Shown piece after piece: positions 10,591-20,544 of a stretch of DNA of 64,000 nucleotides. Position 1 is the stretch's first letter; each line of letters opens with the position of its first letter. Both the position numbers and the translations under genes were made by a program. The notes under the pieces were generated by a model. That model made no database searches. It saw nothing but the letters and a program-made list of their open reading frames with translations, and was not told the DNA's origin. Source of the stretch: Cercospora beticola (taxonomy: Eukaryota > Ascomycota > Dothideomycetes > Mycosphaerellales > Mycosphaerellaceae); NCBI RefSeq assembly GCF_033473495.1, contig NC_088936.1, positions 3,844,001-3,908,000 of the forward strand, written 5' to 3'.

Positions 10591-11571
10591 CTACGAGCGA
10601 ACTTCCAGCTTGCGAGGTTTGCCGCGCTTCGCTTGAGTGACATCTGCATCTTGACCAGGTCCATTTGATCTTCGTTCCAATTTTCGTGGCTGCTTTCTTG
10701 CTTCGGTAGTGGGTGTCGGTCCTGAAGCCCTCTTCATAGTGCTTGATCCTCGCTGTGCAGAAGTCGGGTTTGTAGACTGCTGCTCTGACTGGGCCTGCGA
10801 TCTTCTACTGGCCTGTTTCACAGATTTCACAGTGTCCGGGCTCGCTCGCACTGGGTCGTCGTCTTGCTTGGCCTGTATCTTGGACTGCCATGCTCCGTCA
10901 GATGCCTTTCCTGTAGCATATGGCCTGCTTCCTGGCATATAAGAAGCTCCCGTCTTGTACCAGGCCTTTCCTTGATGCTTGGCACCGTCCCAGCCATCGT
11001 TCGCCATACCTCGCAGCTCCTTTGCGCCAGGCATCTCTTCTTGGTTTGCTTGTGAAATCATCTCCTCCAGTTTCTTCTTCTGCTCATCCGTGGCCTCCCA
11101 GCTGGGTAGATCACCAGTGACCTTCCTCACACCTTTGCCAATGACCTGTCCCATGTTCCAGAAGGGCCCATGAGCCCAGCCGACAATACTGCCCAGACCG
11201 GCACCCAGCCCTCCGAGGATCGTTGATGTAAGCCCGCCAACCAAGGTGCCAGTTAATGCTCCTAATGTGAGACCGGGAGCCGTGCCTAAGCCAGCGCCGA
11301 CGCACATGCCTTGAAAGGCGCCGCCTCGCATGTATTTTGCAGTCTTCCCGAAGGACTCGGCCTCGATCTGTTTATCAATGGCTTCCTCCATCAGCTTCTG
11401 GCGTTCATCGGCATCTGCAGCTCCTTGGGCCGCTTGTTTGAGTTCCTCTGCCTTTTTCTGTGCCTCAAGTGCTTTCTCAGCAGCTTTCGCAGACTCCTGG
11501 CGGATTTCTGCCTCGGAAGGGCCATTTTGGGCCCCTTCCTGTGGCTTCGGGTCTTGCTTCTGATCTGCCAT
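10591..11571 (-). CDS. Glycine-zipper protein of unknown function, 326 residues
   Basis: Single exon from the ATG at 11571. The N-terminal 75 residues are charged and Ala/Glu/Lys-rich and probably form a coiled coil (repeated KAAEKALEAQKKAEELKQ-like spacing). A central segment at about residues 82-135 is rich in Gly repeats (GAGLGTAPGLTLGALTGTLVGG followed by further GxxxG units). This is a glycine zipper that could insert in or lie on a membrane. Then come AHGPFWNMGQVIGKGVR and a basic, disordered C-terminus. I do not know a named homologue. Similar coiled-coil plus glycine-zipper proteins are common and uncharacterised in fungi. It is tandem with the ABC-F gene, with about 330 bp between its stop and that gene's ATG; that spacing gives no evidence of a shared job. 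Confidence 0.75.
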   Translation of the reverse strand: MADQKQDPKPQEGAQNGPSEAEIRQESAKAAEKALEAQKKAEELKQAAQGAADADERQKLMEEAIDKQIEAESFGKTAKYMRGGAFQGMCVGAGLGTAPGLTLGALTGTLVGGLTSTILGGLGAGLGSIVGWAHGPFWNMGQVIGKGVRKVTGDLPSWEATDEQKKKLEEMISQANQEEMPGAKELRGMANDGWDGAKHQGKAWYKTGASYMPGSRPYATGKASDGAWQSKIQAKQDDDPVRASPDTVKSVKQASRRSQAQSEQQSTNPTSAQRGSSTMKRASGPTPTTEARKQPRKLERRSNGPGQDADVTQAKRGKPRKLEVRS

Positions 11572-13007
11572 GATTGCTGGTGTAATTATTAGACAGCATT
11601 CTTACCTGATCGATAGTCTACAACAACATATTTACTGTGGACTCGTCTCGGACACACGTCATTCTGATAGAGTTTGGCAGAAACCTGCTATGTGCTCGGG
11701 AAGTGCCTCGAAGCACATCCATTGAGCACTGCCAGCCTGACGCTTCATCTGTAATGAGCCTGGAGGCGTGGCTATGCAGAAATGTAACTGTTGGTGGCCG
11801 AGTAGGAACTGTAACAGAAGAGTGATCGTTGGGCAAGGTTCAGGTGTCATAGCAGACGCGCCAGTTGAGTTTCTTGGCGGGTTGCGACTTCCCGTGACTT
11901 CCGGACTTGCTTCCGTCACTCCTCAACGACTCTGCGATACATCACAGCATCACCATCGCATTCCACATCGAATACGTAGAGCTGCATGCGCTGTTGTCCC
12001 ATGGAAGCTACATACACACCAAACATGGTGAGGAACTGCCTACTGTGGATGCTGGCCAGAGGAGATCGACCATCAGCTAGGAGTAGTCCTGTTCCTCCAC
12101 CGAATGCTGCCCTTTCACCACGGAACTGATCTCGTGAGCTTGCAGTCATCCACTCTGGTACTGCGCTGTGCATTTGTCACTGCTGATTCTGCTTGAGACT
12201 AGATGCGCTTGACATCGCGATGTGAACTTGGCTGGACCCCTTCCTTCCGGACCTGATCGAAATGCCAGAGACACGCCCAAAAGAAATGCTGTTTCCACGC
12301 AATCCACGGCCAAGTACCTCACCTATTGAGCAACTCCAGAATGGCCGAAGATTGACACAAGCTCTTGTATCCTGTAACAATATCCCTGGCTGACCACTGT
12401 CCGCGACGTCCACCTCAGAATCATGACTTCAAAATGGTCGACCAAGACTCAGCACAACACCTTGACTCCGAAAAAGCAGCCTTCTGCAAGTCTTCATCTC
12501 GAGCTTGATTCGCGTTCTGGGGTTTGTCAGGGTCCACAACATGCACCAGCAACGTGTGATCGTGAGTCCCAAGAACTTCCAAGACCACCTCTCCGCACCC
12601 AAGACACGTGACCGAGCATGTGGACGTCACAATTAGACGCCACAATTTTGAGCCTCCAATACTGACAGCGTGTCTGGAGTATGCAACATCATTCATGACT
12701 ATCCTTCGTCAGCCAATGCGGCATTCCCGTTCGCTTGGAGGCTGCTCGTCTCGATGTTCTCGCGAGTCTGCGGGCTGGGTCTTCAGTAGCGATCTCCAGC
12801 TAACCTTGCAATCTATGTGTGGACAAACGGCACGTCGCGTGCTGAAGCATGAACGTCGTGTGAGGAGTACCTAGGGTAAAAGCAATGCATCAGTGGCGGC
12901 TGAGATGGCTCTTAAATATACGCGGAGCCGTGTCCTTTAGCCTCTCCTACCTATTCACTTGTCGATGACTATCCTGCTGATTGATCCATTCCCATATTGA
13001 CAGCAAT
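11572..13007. other. Intergenic region with possible diverged minus-strand gene remains
   Basis: About 1.4 kb. No confident gene. On the minus strand three consecutive open stretches (12696-12421, 12413-12177 and 12173-11916) have protein-like composition, for example FGVYVASMGQQRMQLYVFD in the last. I could not join them into one gene with good splice sites. The stretch upstream of 13008 is the likely promoter of the MFS gene. Confidence 0.3.
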
Positions 13008-14816
13008 ATGGCGCACAGTCCAAGTAGAAGCGACTCTGATGTCGAAGTGAAAGAGAAAGAAATCGACGCTGTCACACACCTCGAGAATGGCCCTCCGCCA
13101 AAGACCAAGGGCCTCACCGATGAGGAACGACTGTGGCTCAGTAATATCGATCCCAAGGAAGCCAACCGCATTTATCACAAAGTGGACAGGAGACTAGTGC
13201 CGATGCTGGCAGCACTCTATCTTATAGCACATCTTGACAGGGGTGGGTCCCAGTCGGTAATTCGCGACGTGGCCAATACTAACCTTCAATAGCAAACATC
13301 GGCAATGCCAAAATCGAGTAAGGAGGATAAGACATTGCGGCATACAAGACGGGACTGACTTTACGAACAGAGGCCTGGAAGCTGACTTGGGCATGTCCGG
13401 CAACGACTACAACATCGCACTCGTAATCTTCTTCATCCCATACGTGCTGTGCGAAGTACCCAGCAACATGATTCTGTCCAAGTTCAAGAAGCCTAGTGTT
13501 TACATTGGCATTCTCGTCACATGCTGGGGTGCTGTAAGTATCAACAGGGTTACGCAGCAGTTCGAGTTCCCGCTGACGAGCAAAGATTATGACTCTGTCA
13601 GGCGTGACAGCATCATTCGCTGGTCTTCTGGTGACCCGCTTCCTCATCGGAGTTTTTGAAGCTGGCTTCTTTCCAGGAGCGATGTGGCTAGTCAGTGAAT
13701 GGTACCCACCACACAAGACGCAAACACGCATGGCCATGTTCTACATGTCTAGCGCTGCCTCTGGCGCATTTAGTGGCCTCCTTGCAGCAGGGATCGCGCA
13801 GATGCGAGGACTGTAAGTCTCAGCTTCTTGCCCCCTATCGGCCTTGCGACTTAGCCTCGAGGGCCGGGTATTGAATTCACACTAATCTCGAATATAGCGG
13901 TGGCTACAACGGCTGGCGATGGATCTTCATCCTCGAAGGGCTACTTTCCGTTGTTCTGGGCATCTCGTGCTTCTTCCTTCTTCCTGACTCACCCACCAAA
14001 TCCAAGTGGCTGAATCCCGACGAAACCAAATTCCTCGAACTCAGCCACATCGCCTATCGCGGAGTCAAGACATCTCAAAAATCCACCGACCCGAGCCGCA
14101 AGAACAAAATCAATTGGCGTGTCATTAAGCAAGTCGTCACAGACTGGCAACTCTACCTCCAAGGCATCGTATTCTGGTCCAATACGGTCCCCAACTACGG
14201 CTTGAAATTCACCATGCCCTCTATCGTCCAATCGATGGGTTTCACAAGCACAACTGCCCAACTTCTCACGGCACCACCGTATATCTGCGGTGCCGTAGCA
14301 GCCGTCACTTCTGCTCTCGTTGCCGACAGACTCGCCTGGCGAATGCCATTCGTCGTTGGCCATCAAAGTCTCCTCGTCATTTCTTTCTCCGTCCTCTTCG
14401 CCTACGCAGCAGAGATCCAAGACAATATTCCACTCTGTTATGTCATGGTCTGTCTCGCTTGCATCGGTCTCTATCCTATCATCCCCGGAAACAATTCCTG
14501 GACGATCAATAATCTCGCTGGCGCGGAGAAACGTGCTGCTGGAATTGCATTCATGATCATGATCGGTAACTCAGGTGGTTTCGCTGGTTCGTTCATTTTC
14601 TTGGAACGTGAGAAGCCGGAATATCCGACTGGTTTTGGAAGCTCGCTAGGATTTGCGAGCGCTGGTATTCTGGCAGCATTTCTGTTGGAGTTCTTGTATT
14701 TGAGCCATAACAAGCGAAATGAGCATATCACGGAGCAGGAGGCGATTGCGAAGTATGGAGAGGAAGAGTTGGAGCTTATGGGTAATAAGAGCCCGTTGTT
14801 CAAGTATTCGCTGTAG
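13008..14816 (+). CDS. MFS permease of the anion:cation symporter group (Dal5/Tna1-like)
   Basis: Five exons: 13008-13242, 13293-13317, 13371-13533, 13586-13812 and 13898-14816, giving 522 residues. Splicing restores the family sequence HLDRANIGNAKIEGLE across the first two introns. Further family features are PSNMILSKFKKPSVYIG, GVFEAGFFPGAMWLVSEWYP and a C-terminal half with helices ending in a basic/acidic tail. About 12 membrane segments are expected, and the charged N-terminus of about 70 residues is cytosolic. Members import organic anions such as allantoate, nicotinate, pantothenate or biotin precursors with protons. The substrate cannot be read from the sequence. Exon 2 is only 25 nt. 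Branch sites ACTAAC and GCTGAC are visible. No biosynthetic neighbour suggests a substrate. Confidence 0.9.
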
Positions 14817-14960
14817 AGAAGCGACAGAGGTGGGACATTCAACGTCTGCATATAGCATTTTGTACACGGAGATTTGAACGGCATTACGCATGAATGGAGT
14901 CTCAGAAAATGTGGTTTCTTTCTTGATATATGCAGTCTCGTCAATGCTCGTGAGAACGAC

Positions 14961-16379
14961 TCACCCCTCATCGGCATCCATGTTATCTCGATCTCTCTTT
15001 CCACCTTTCCCTCTGCCTGCGATACCTTGACCCTTCTTGTTGCCACGCTTCTCATGCTCATTCTTCATTTCTGTTATTGCCACTCTTTGAGCTTCCGTCA
15101 CTCTAGGCGCGAAGAGCATGACTTCATCCTTCTCTGTCGGATACTCCTCCAGTTTCTTAGCAAGAGCCTTTTCAATCCGTTGATACACTTCTACATCATA
15201 TTGCGTGACAATGGAGATTGCGACACCGGCTTTACCTGCTCGAGCTGTGCGACCGACACGATGCACGTAAGTTTTGCTGTCCGGCGGGAGATCATAGTTG
15301 ACGACGAGATCCACAGAGGGAATATCCAGACCACGAGCTGCGACATCTGTGGCTACCAGGATGTCTCGCGATCCGCCGCGGAATTTGTTCAGCGCTCCCA
15401 GACGAGCTGACTGATTCATTTGTCCGTGTAGAGGGATGGCGCTCCGCCCGAGTGCTCGAAGCAGGAAAGCGATGCGTTGCGTCTCGTTGATCGTTCGCGT
15501 GAAAATGATGCAGGTCTGGCCTGCGAAATTGTGGAGCAAATACACCAAGTAGATGTCCTTGAACTTGTGGGGAATGAAGATGTAGTTCTGTTTCAAATTC
15601 TTCACAGTCTGGTACGAGGAGCTCGATATCGATACTCGGACTGGCGACTGGAGTGCCGCTCGAGTGAGGTTGTCCAGTTTCGTTGACATTGTCGCGGAAA
15701 ACAGCATGGTTCGTCGTTCTCGAGGCAGCACCTGCAAAATCTTATCCAGTATAGGGCCAAAGTCCAGATCCAATAATCGATCAGCCTCGTCCATGACGAG
15801 GTACTTCAGCTTCTTCAACGAAAAGCCTTTTGTGTTCTCCAGGTGATCCATCAATCTTCCTGGCGTTGCGACAATAATATGAGGCTTCTTTGCTAACGCG
15901 ATCTGCTGAGGAACCATGTCCATGCCTCCCACTATTACCGCGCATTTTACGTTAATCAGACTGCCCAATGCCTCGAACTGCTGCGATATTTGGTATGCGA
16001 GTTCGCGTGTCGGGGCTAGAACAAGCCCGAAGTAGTGGTCCTGCTTTTCGAGCAGTGCTTGCAGTATGGGCAGCGCAAAGGCGGCTGTCTTTCCCGATCC
16101 TGTCTCTGCGAGTCCAATCACATCTTTCCCTTCAAGTGCTATCGGTATAGCCTCTCTCTGGATCGCTGTTGCTTCCTTGAACCCGAGCGACTCGCAAGCG
16201 TCGCAGAGCTCCTCGCGAATGCCAAGTTCAGAGAATTTCTTCGAGACGTTCTCGCTGTCGCCATTCGCCTCTTCTTGCTCTTCCGGCTCGGGTGAGCTCG
16301 CGATGTCCTGCTTTGGCTTTTGCGGCTTCACATCTCCCTCATGACTGAGCTTTCTCCGCTTGATTCGTTTCTCGGCCAT
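14961..16379 (-). CDS. RRP3: DEAD-box RNA helicase Rrp3 (DDX47), 18S rRNA maturation
   Basis: Single exon, 472 residues, the normal length. After a charged N-terminus comes the Q-motif region at about 47-80 ([20 protein letters not shown]). Then follow motif I AETGSGKT at 91-98, PTREL at about 123, DEAD at 197-200, SAT at 228-230, TRTINETQR, the [12 protein letters not shown] block, and the motif [12 protein letters not shown]. The C-terminus is basic with a Gly/Arg/Lys-rich end ([11 protein letters not shown]). Rrp3 works in the nucleolus in the small-subunit processome for cleavages that produce 18S rRNA. It is divergent from the SSF1 gene across 176 bp. Its stop lies about 145 bp from the stop of the convergent MFS gene. 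Confidence 0.93.
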   Translation of the reverse strand: MAEKRIKRRKLSHEGDVKPQKPKQDIASSPEPEEQEEANGDSENVSKKFSELGIREELCDACESLGFKEATAIQREAIPIALEGKDVIGLAETGSGKTAAFALPILQALLEKQDHYFGLVLAPTRELAYQISQQFEALGSLINVKCAVIVGGMDMVPQQIALAKKPHIIVATPGRLMDHLENTKGFSLKKLKYLVMDEADRLLDLDFGPILDKILQVLPRERRTMLFSATMSTKLDNLTRAALQSPVRVSISSSSYQTVKNLKQNYIFIPHKFKDIYLVYLLHNFAGQTCIIFTRTINETQRIAFLLRALGRSAIPLHGQMNQSARLGALNKFRGGSRDILVATDVAARGLDIPSVDLVVNYDLPPDSKTYVHRVGRTARAGKAGVAISIVTQYDVEVYQRIEKALAKKLEEYPTEKDEVMLFAPRVTEAQRVAITEMKNEHEKRGNKKGQGIAGRGKGGKRDRDNMDADEG

Positions 16380-16555
16380 GGTTGCGGCGTTGCGGTTGGT
16401 AGTGCGGGTGGTGGACGTCGTCGAGAACTTTTTGTCGGAGACAAGTTCTAAGTCCGACTATCGTGTGGTCCAAGCTTCACTAGCGTCAACCTTATTGAGA
16501 AATTCAAGATGCGACAAATGCTCTTCGTTCTCGACAGAAATCATCCTCTCACATC
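16380..16555. promoter_or_regulatory. Bidirectional promoter between RRP3 and SSF1
   Basis: Only 176 bp separate the two ATGs of divergently transcribed nucleolar ribosome-assembly genes, so both core promoters and 5' UTRs must fit here. The stretch is GC-moderate with no TATA box that I can pick out. Shared control is inferred from spacing and from the known co-regulation of ribosome-biogenesis genes. Confidence 0.6.
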
Positions 16556-17971
16556 ATGGCCAAACGAAGAACCAAAAAATACACCCATGTCGGAGCGGCG
16601 AAGGGTGGCCTTCCTGGGGCGAAGGGGCCGCAGGGTGTCGCGAAGCCCACCAGTCGAACGCCCAAGTCAATGGTGATCCGGGTCGGCGCAAGTGAGGTCG
16701 GGCACAGCGTCGGCCAGTTGGTGAAAGATGTGCGAAATATGATGGGACCGGATACGGCATCGAGGTTGAAAGAGCGGAGATCAAACAAGCTGCGCGATTA
16801 CACAGCGATGGCAGGACCGCTAGGCGTCACCAACCTCATGCTTTTTAGCAAAAGCGACAGCGGGAACACGAATTTGCGATTGGCATATACTCCTCGAGGA
16901 CCGACATTACACTTCCGCGTGGAGAAGTACAGCTTGTGCAAGGATATCTATCAGAGCATGAAGAGACCGAGGAGTGGAGGTCAAGAGTACTTGACAGCAC
17001 CTCTGCTTGTTATGAACAATTTCATCACCAAGGACCTGCAAGGCGTGAATGAGAAGGAGAAAGCAAAGACGAAACAATTGGAGGATCTAGTACAACAGAT
17101 GTTCCAAGGCCTCTTCCCTCCAGTCAACCCTACGCGGACACCTCTCAACGGCATCAAGCGCGTCCTCTTACTCGACCGCGTGCCCAAAAGCTCCTCTGCC
17201 GACGACGATTCACCCCCATACGTTCTCAACGTCCGACACTACGCTATCGAGACTCGCACTGCAAAGTCTGTCCCAAAGCCGCTCCGCCGATTAGACGCCG
17301 CCGAGAAACTGTCTCACGGCCAAAAACGCAAGCGAGCGCTACCGAACCTGGGCAAACTCAACGATGTAGCAGACTACCTCCTCGACCCAAATGCAGCAGA
17401 CGGCTTCACGAGCGGCAGCGAAAGCGAGGCAGAAACAGACGCAGAAGTTGAGATCACCACAACGAAGCAACGCAAAATTTCCAAACATGCAAAGAAAGCG
17501 ACAGGCGCAAACGGGACACAACAAGCAGGATCAGCAGCTTCGCAATTGAAAGAGAACGTCGAAAAGAAGGGCATCAAGCTCTACGAGCTGGGACCTCGCA
17601 TGAAAATTCGCCTGACGAAGGTTGAAGAAGGGCTTTGCGGAGGGAAAGTCATGTGGCATGAGTACATTCACAAATCGGAAGCGGAAGTCAAAGAGATGGA
17701 GAAGAGACACCAGGTAAAGAGAGAGGAGAAGGAGAGGAGAAAAGCGGAGCAGAAGGCTAATGTGGAGAAGAAGAAGGCTGAGAAGGCTGCGAGGAAAGCG
17801 AGAGGAGAGGAGGTTGAGGAGAGTGATGAGGATGAAGAGATGGATGACGACGAATGGGATGATGATGCAGATGATCAGTATCTCGGACCTGGCGGGAGTG
17901 AAGATGAGATGGAGGATGATGAAGATGGAGAAGGGCAAGGGAGTGACGAAGAAGAGGATGAGGAAGGATAG
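16556..17971 (+). CDS. SSF1: Brix-domain 60S assembly factor Ssf1/Ssf2 (PPAN)
   Basis: Single exon, 471 residues. Starts MAKRRTKKYTHVGAAKGG. The Brix domain spans about residues 30-340, with SRLKERRSNKLRDYTAMAGP, LMLFSKSDSGNTNLRLAY, TPRGPTLHFRVEKYSL and the late strand LYELGPRMKIRLTKVEEGL. It is followed by a Lys/Glu-rich coiled coil and a very acidic Glu/Asp tail. Ssf1 is a nucleolar protein that enters early pre-60S particles and is needed for 27S pre-rRNA processing. The acidic tail is usual for the family. The insertion with SGSESEAETDAEVE inside the Brix domain is a low-complexity linker. Its 3' end converges on the regulatory-protein gene that ends at 18218. Confidence 0.93.
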   Translation: MAKRRTKKYTHVGAAKGGLPGAKGPQGVAKPTSRTPKSMVIRVGASEVGHSVGQLVKDVRNMMGPDTASRLKERRSNKLRDYTAMAGPLGVTNLMLFSKSDSGNTNLRLAYTPRGPTLHFRVEKYSLCKDIYQSMKRPRSGGQEYLTAPLLVMNNFITKDLQGVNEKEKAKTKQLEDLVQQMFQGLFPPVNPTRTPLNGIKRVLLLDRVPKSSSADDDSPPYVLNVRHYAIETRTAKSVPKPLRRLDAAEKLSHGQKRKRALPNLGKLNDVADYLLDPNAADGFTSGSESEAETDAEVEITTTKQRKISKHAKKATGANGTQQAGSAASQLKENVEKKGIKLYELGPRMKIRLTKVEEGLCGGKVMWHEYIHKSEAEVKEMEKRHQVKREEKERRKAEQKANVEKKKAEKAARKARGEEVEESDEDEEMDDDEWDDDADDQYLGPGGSEDEMEDDEDGEGQGSDEEEDEEG

Positions 17972-18217
17972 GCAGATAGTCGAGACTGGATATGTCGCCT
18001 CGTTGCCAACGTCTTGAGGAGACCGGAACATGGTGCTTCTTCATTTGAGGCACATACGCATCGGTGTGATGGAGCTCAGAGTCTGCTTCGAATATATTGT
18101 CTCAAGTGCGCAGGCCCAACGCTCATATGCGGAAATACGCTGTGCAAAATTCTTGACGCCATGCGGAATCGCATATTGTCGTTAGTCATTACAGGAAAAA
18201 GGCCTTTGGCATCAGAC

Positions 18218-20544
18218 TCAAATCCCACTCCAGAAGCCCATAGGCCCCGGCGGTCTTTCAGTCGCAGGCCCTTTGCCTTTGTCATTGTCCACGCCGCCCA
18301 TGTCGAAATCAGTTGATTGCGTGGTCGAAAAACAACCGGAATCGTCGTGAGTCGAACCGCTCGCGCTCAGGGCATCCGACGCCGGTGGCATCAGCCTTAG
18401 AGGCGCAAGGCCTTGCCTTGAACGAAGATAAGCATGTTCGGTGGAGAGTGGAAGGTGGTCTGGATCCATCGAAGGCGGAGGTTGGGCATTTTGTGGTAGA
18501 GCGTGCATCGAGGTTTGGTGTTCGATGCTCGATTGGAGCCTTTGATGGGGGTGGTAAGGCTGATCAGGCAAATTCCTGATGCGCTGGGCAGTATGATCGT
18601 CGATACCAATACTTGATAAGTTCGCAGCTTGAGATGTGAAGGCACCGCCCATTTCTGTGACAGCGGCCGGGCCTGAGAAGGTCATCGCCGGAGGCGGAGC
18701 GTTCATCGCGGGATTGCCCAGCATGTCGAAAGCTGGATGCTGTTGTTGATATCGGTGCGGAAAGGAGTGTTGTTGTTGCTGTTGCTGGGGGTCGGAGTCC
18801 AACCCAGAGCTAGTAGCGATGCCCACGTAATCAAGAGACGACAACGTCGAAGACTCTGGGAAGTCCGGTCGTGGATGGCTCCAACTTGCAGGCGGCTGCA
18901 GTGGTATTTCAATGCCGACAAGAAGCGCAGTCAGGGACAGCTCGACCCAGGCAGCAGGTGTCCGCGTCATGGGCGTTGTCAAGAGTCGCAAGCATTCTTG
19001 CACCAGACTGCGTAGAAGCTCTATTGCGTCGGCATCATCTGGACTGGTAGCCGAGAGGTCATATTGTAATCTTTCTGAAGAGTTGAGCTTCTGTTCACAT
19101 GACCGGCGGAGGGCCTCTCCTGGCTCACTTGGATCCACTTGCATCCTTTCTATCAGGCCCCTCGCGAGCCGTTTAAGCATCTCGCGAGTCGCATTTGCTG
19201 CCGAAAGTGCACGATTTGTTGCACTACCGGCCGTGGGAGGATGCGAGGATGGCGAATCTGCGATCAGCGGAGGGACAATGGCATTCGTCCTTGAGGCTGG
19301 TGTCCCGGTGGAGACGGCTTGTGCTCTGGTGTATCCAGGCGACGATTGCGATCTTTCGAGCACAGCCGGTGGCAGGTGCAGCTGTTGGGACGAAGGGTTC
19401 GTTAAGTTCGGCACGCCTTCATTGCGAGTCAGAGAATGTGCACGGCGATACCACATTTTCCAGATTTGTTGTTGAGTATGTTTCGCGCCGTGTAAGCACG
19501 GAGAAAAAGCAGGCAGACCCTGTTTGAAGTTGTGACACGTCTCGTCAATGCATATGTCCCTGATGCACTTCTTCTCGTGTTCGACGACCTCAGGTTTGTT
19601 AATGAAGCGACGCCATTCCTCCAGCCCGCCGTGTGCCGAAACCCAGCGTCCAGTTTCAAAGCACCTCGAACAGCAACCAAAAGGCCCATTCGGGTGACTG
19701 CTGTGAAAGTGGTGACCACTGTGCAGAGTTTAGTCTCTTAACGGAAAATCGATAGAATATTCGATACTTACCGCAACTGAGAAGTGTACAAGCGACGCCA
19801 TTTGCATTTAGGTGTTGGGTCATCAAGGCCGTTGGTGCCAATCTTATGGAAAATGCAAGGGAAACCACCCATGTCGTCCTCATTGGAAGCAGACGGATTC
19901 GGATCGGCGTCCGGCTCGTGCTCTCGGCCACTGTTGTCCTCTGGCGGAGCATGAGGCAAGCCGCGACCACAATCAGATGAGTTCCGATACGGACCACTTG
20001 AACCCCCAGGCCCGTGACTGTTACCTACGTTGACAGTGATGCGATCCTGATGTTGGCAAGGAAGTTGTCGATTGGGGTCTCCGGGCGGTTTGATGCATGA
20101 TGCCGAGGTGGATTGCGGTCTGAGACACTGGGCCACTGGCCAGGAAAGGTTCAACTTCTCAAAAGGCAGCAGCAGAGGAGAAAACCAATCCTCCGCCAGC
20201 TTCTCCGAAAGTGAGTTCATGTTTCCCCTATCATGAGAGCCATTGGTCGAGAGTTGTAGCAAAGTGGCGCAACCATGCTTCTCGCAAAGCCGCGAAAGTC
20301 GTGGTTGTGTATACGAGACATCGATACCACTGTCGGTACGATCGTCGCGACTTAAGCGAACATCTTCTTCGTCGTCGATAGACCCAATGCTTCCCAACGT
20401 GCTTCTGCGTTCTGATCTCGACACTGGTGTCAATACGAGACACTTCTCGGTGAGCTTTGCGTTTATCTCGGGATGCTCAGTTTCTTCGCTTGCGGCATCG
20501 CATCGTTCGGCAGTGAAAGGCTGATGAGGGCCACGGTCGCACAT
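18218..20544 (-). CDS. Putative Cys/His-rich regulatory protein, 757 residues
   Basis: Two exons, 20544-19772 and 19718-18218. The 53-nt intron has donor GTAAGT and acceptor CACAG, and the join gives RLYTSQLRGHHFHSSHPNG. The start at 20544 is the first in-frame ATG. The frame is open upstream to 20817 without an ATG, so an earlier exon is possible. The central block at about residues 225-345 is rich in Cys and His, with FPCIFHK, KCKWRRL, HHFHSSHP, CCSRCF, a paired CIRDICIDETCH and SPCLHG. This looks like a metal-binding module similar to degenerate C2H2 regions in fungal proteins. The C-terminal half is low in complexity with a Gln run, Pro/Ser/Thr tracts and one helical patch. A transcription-related role is inferred from this architecture. 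No named family was recognised. Confidence 0.6.
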
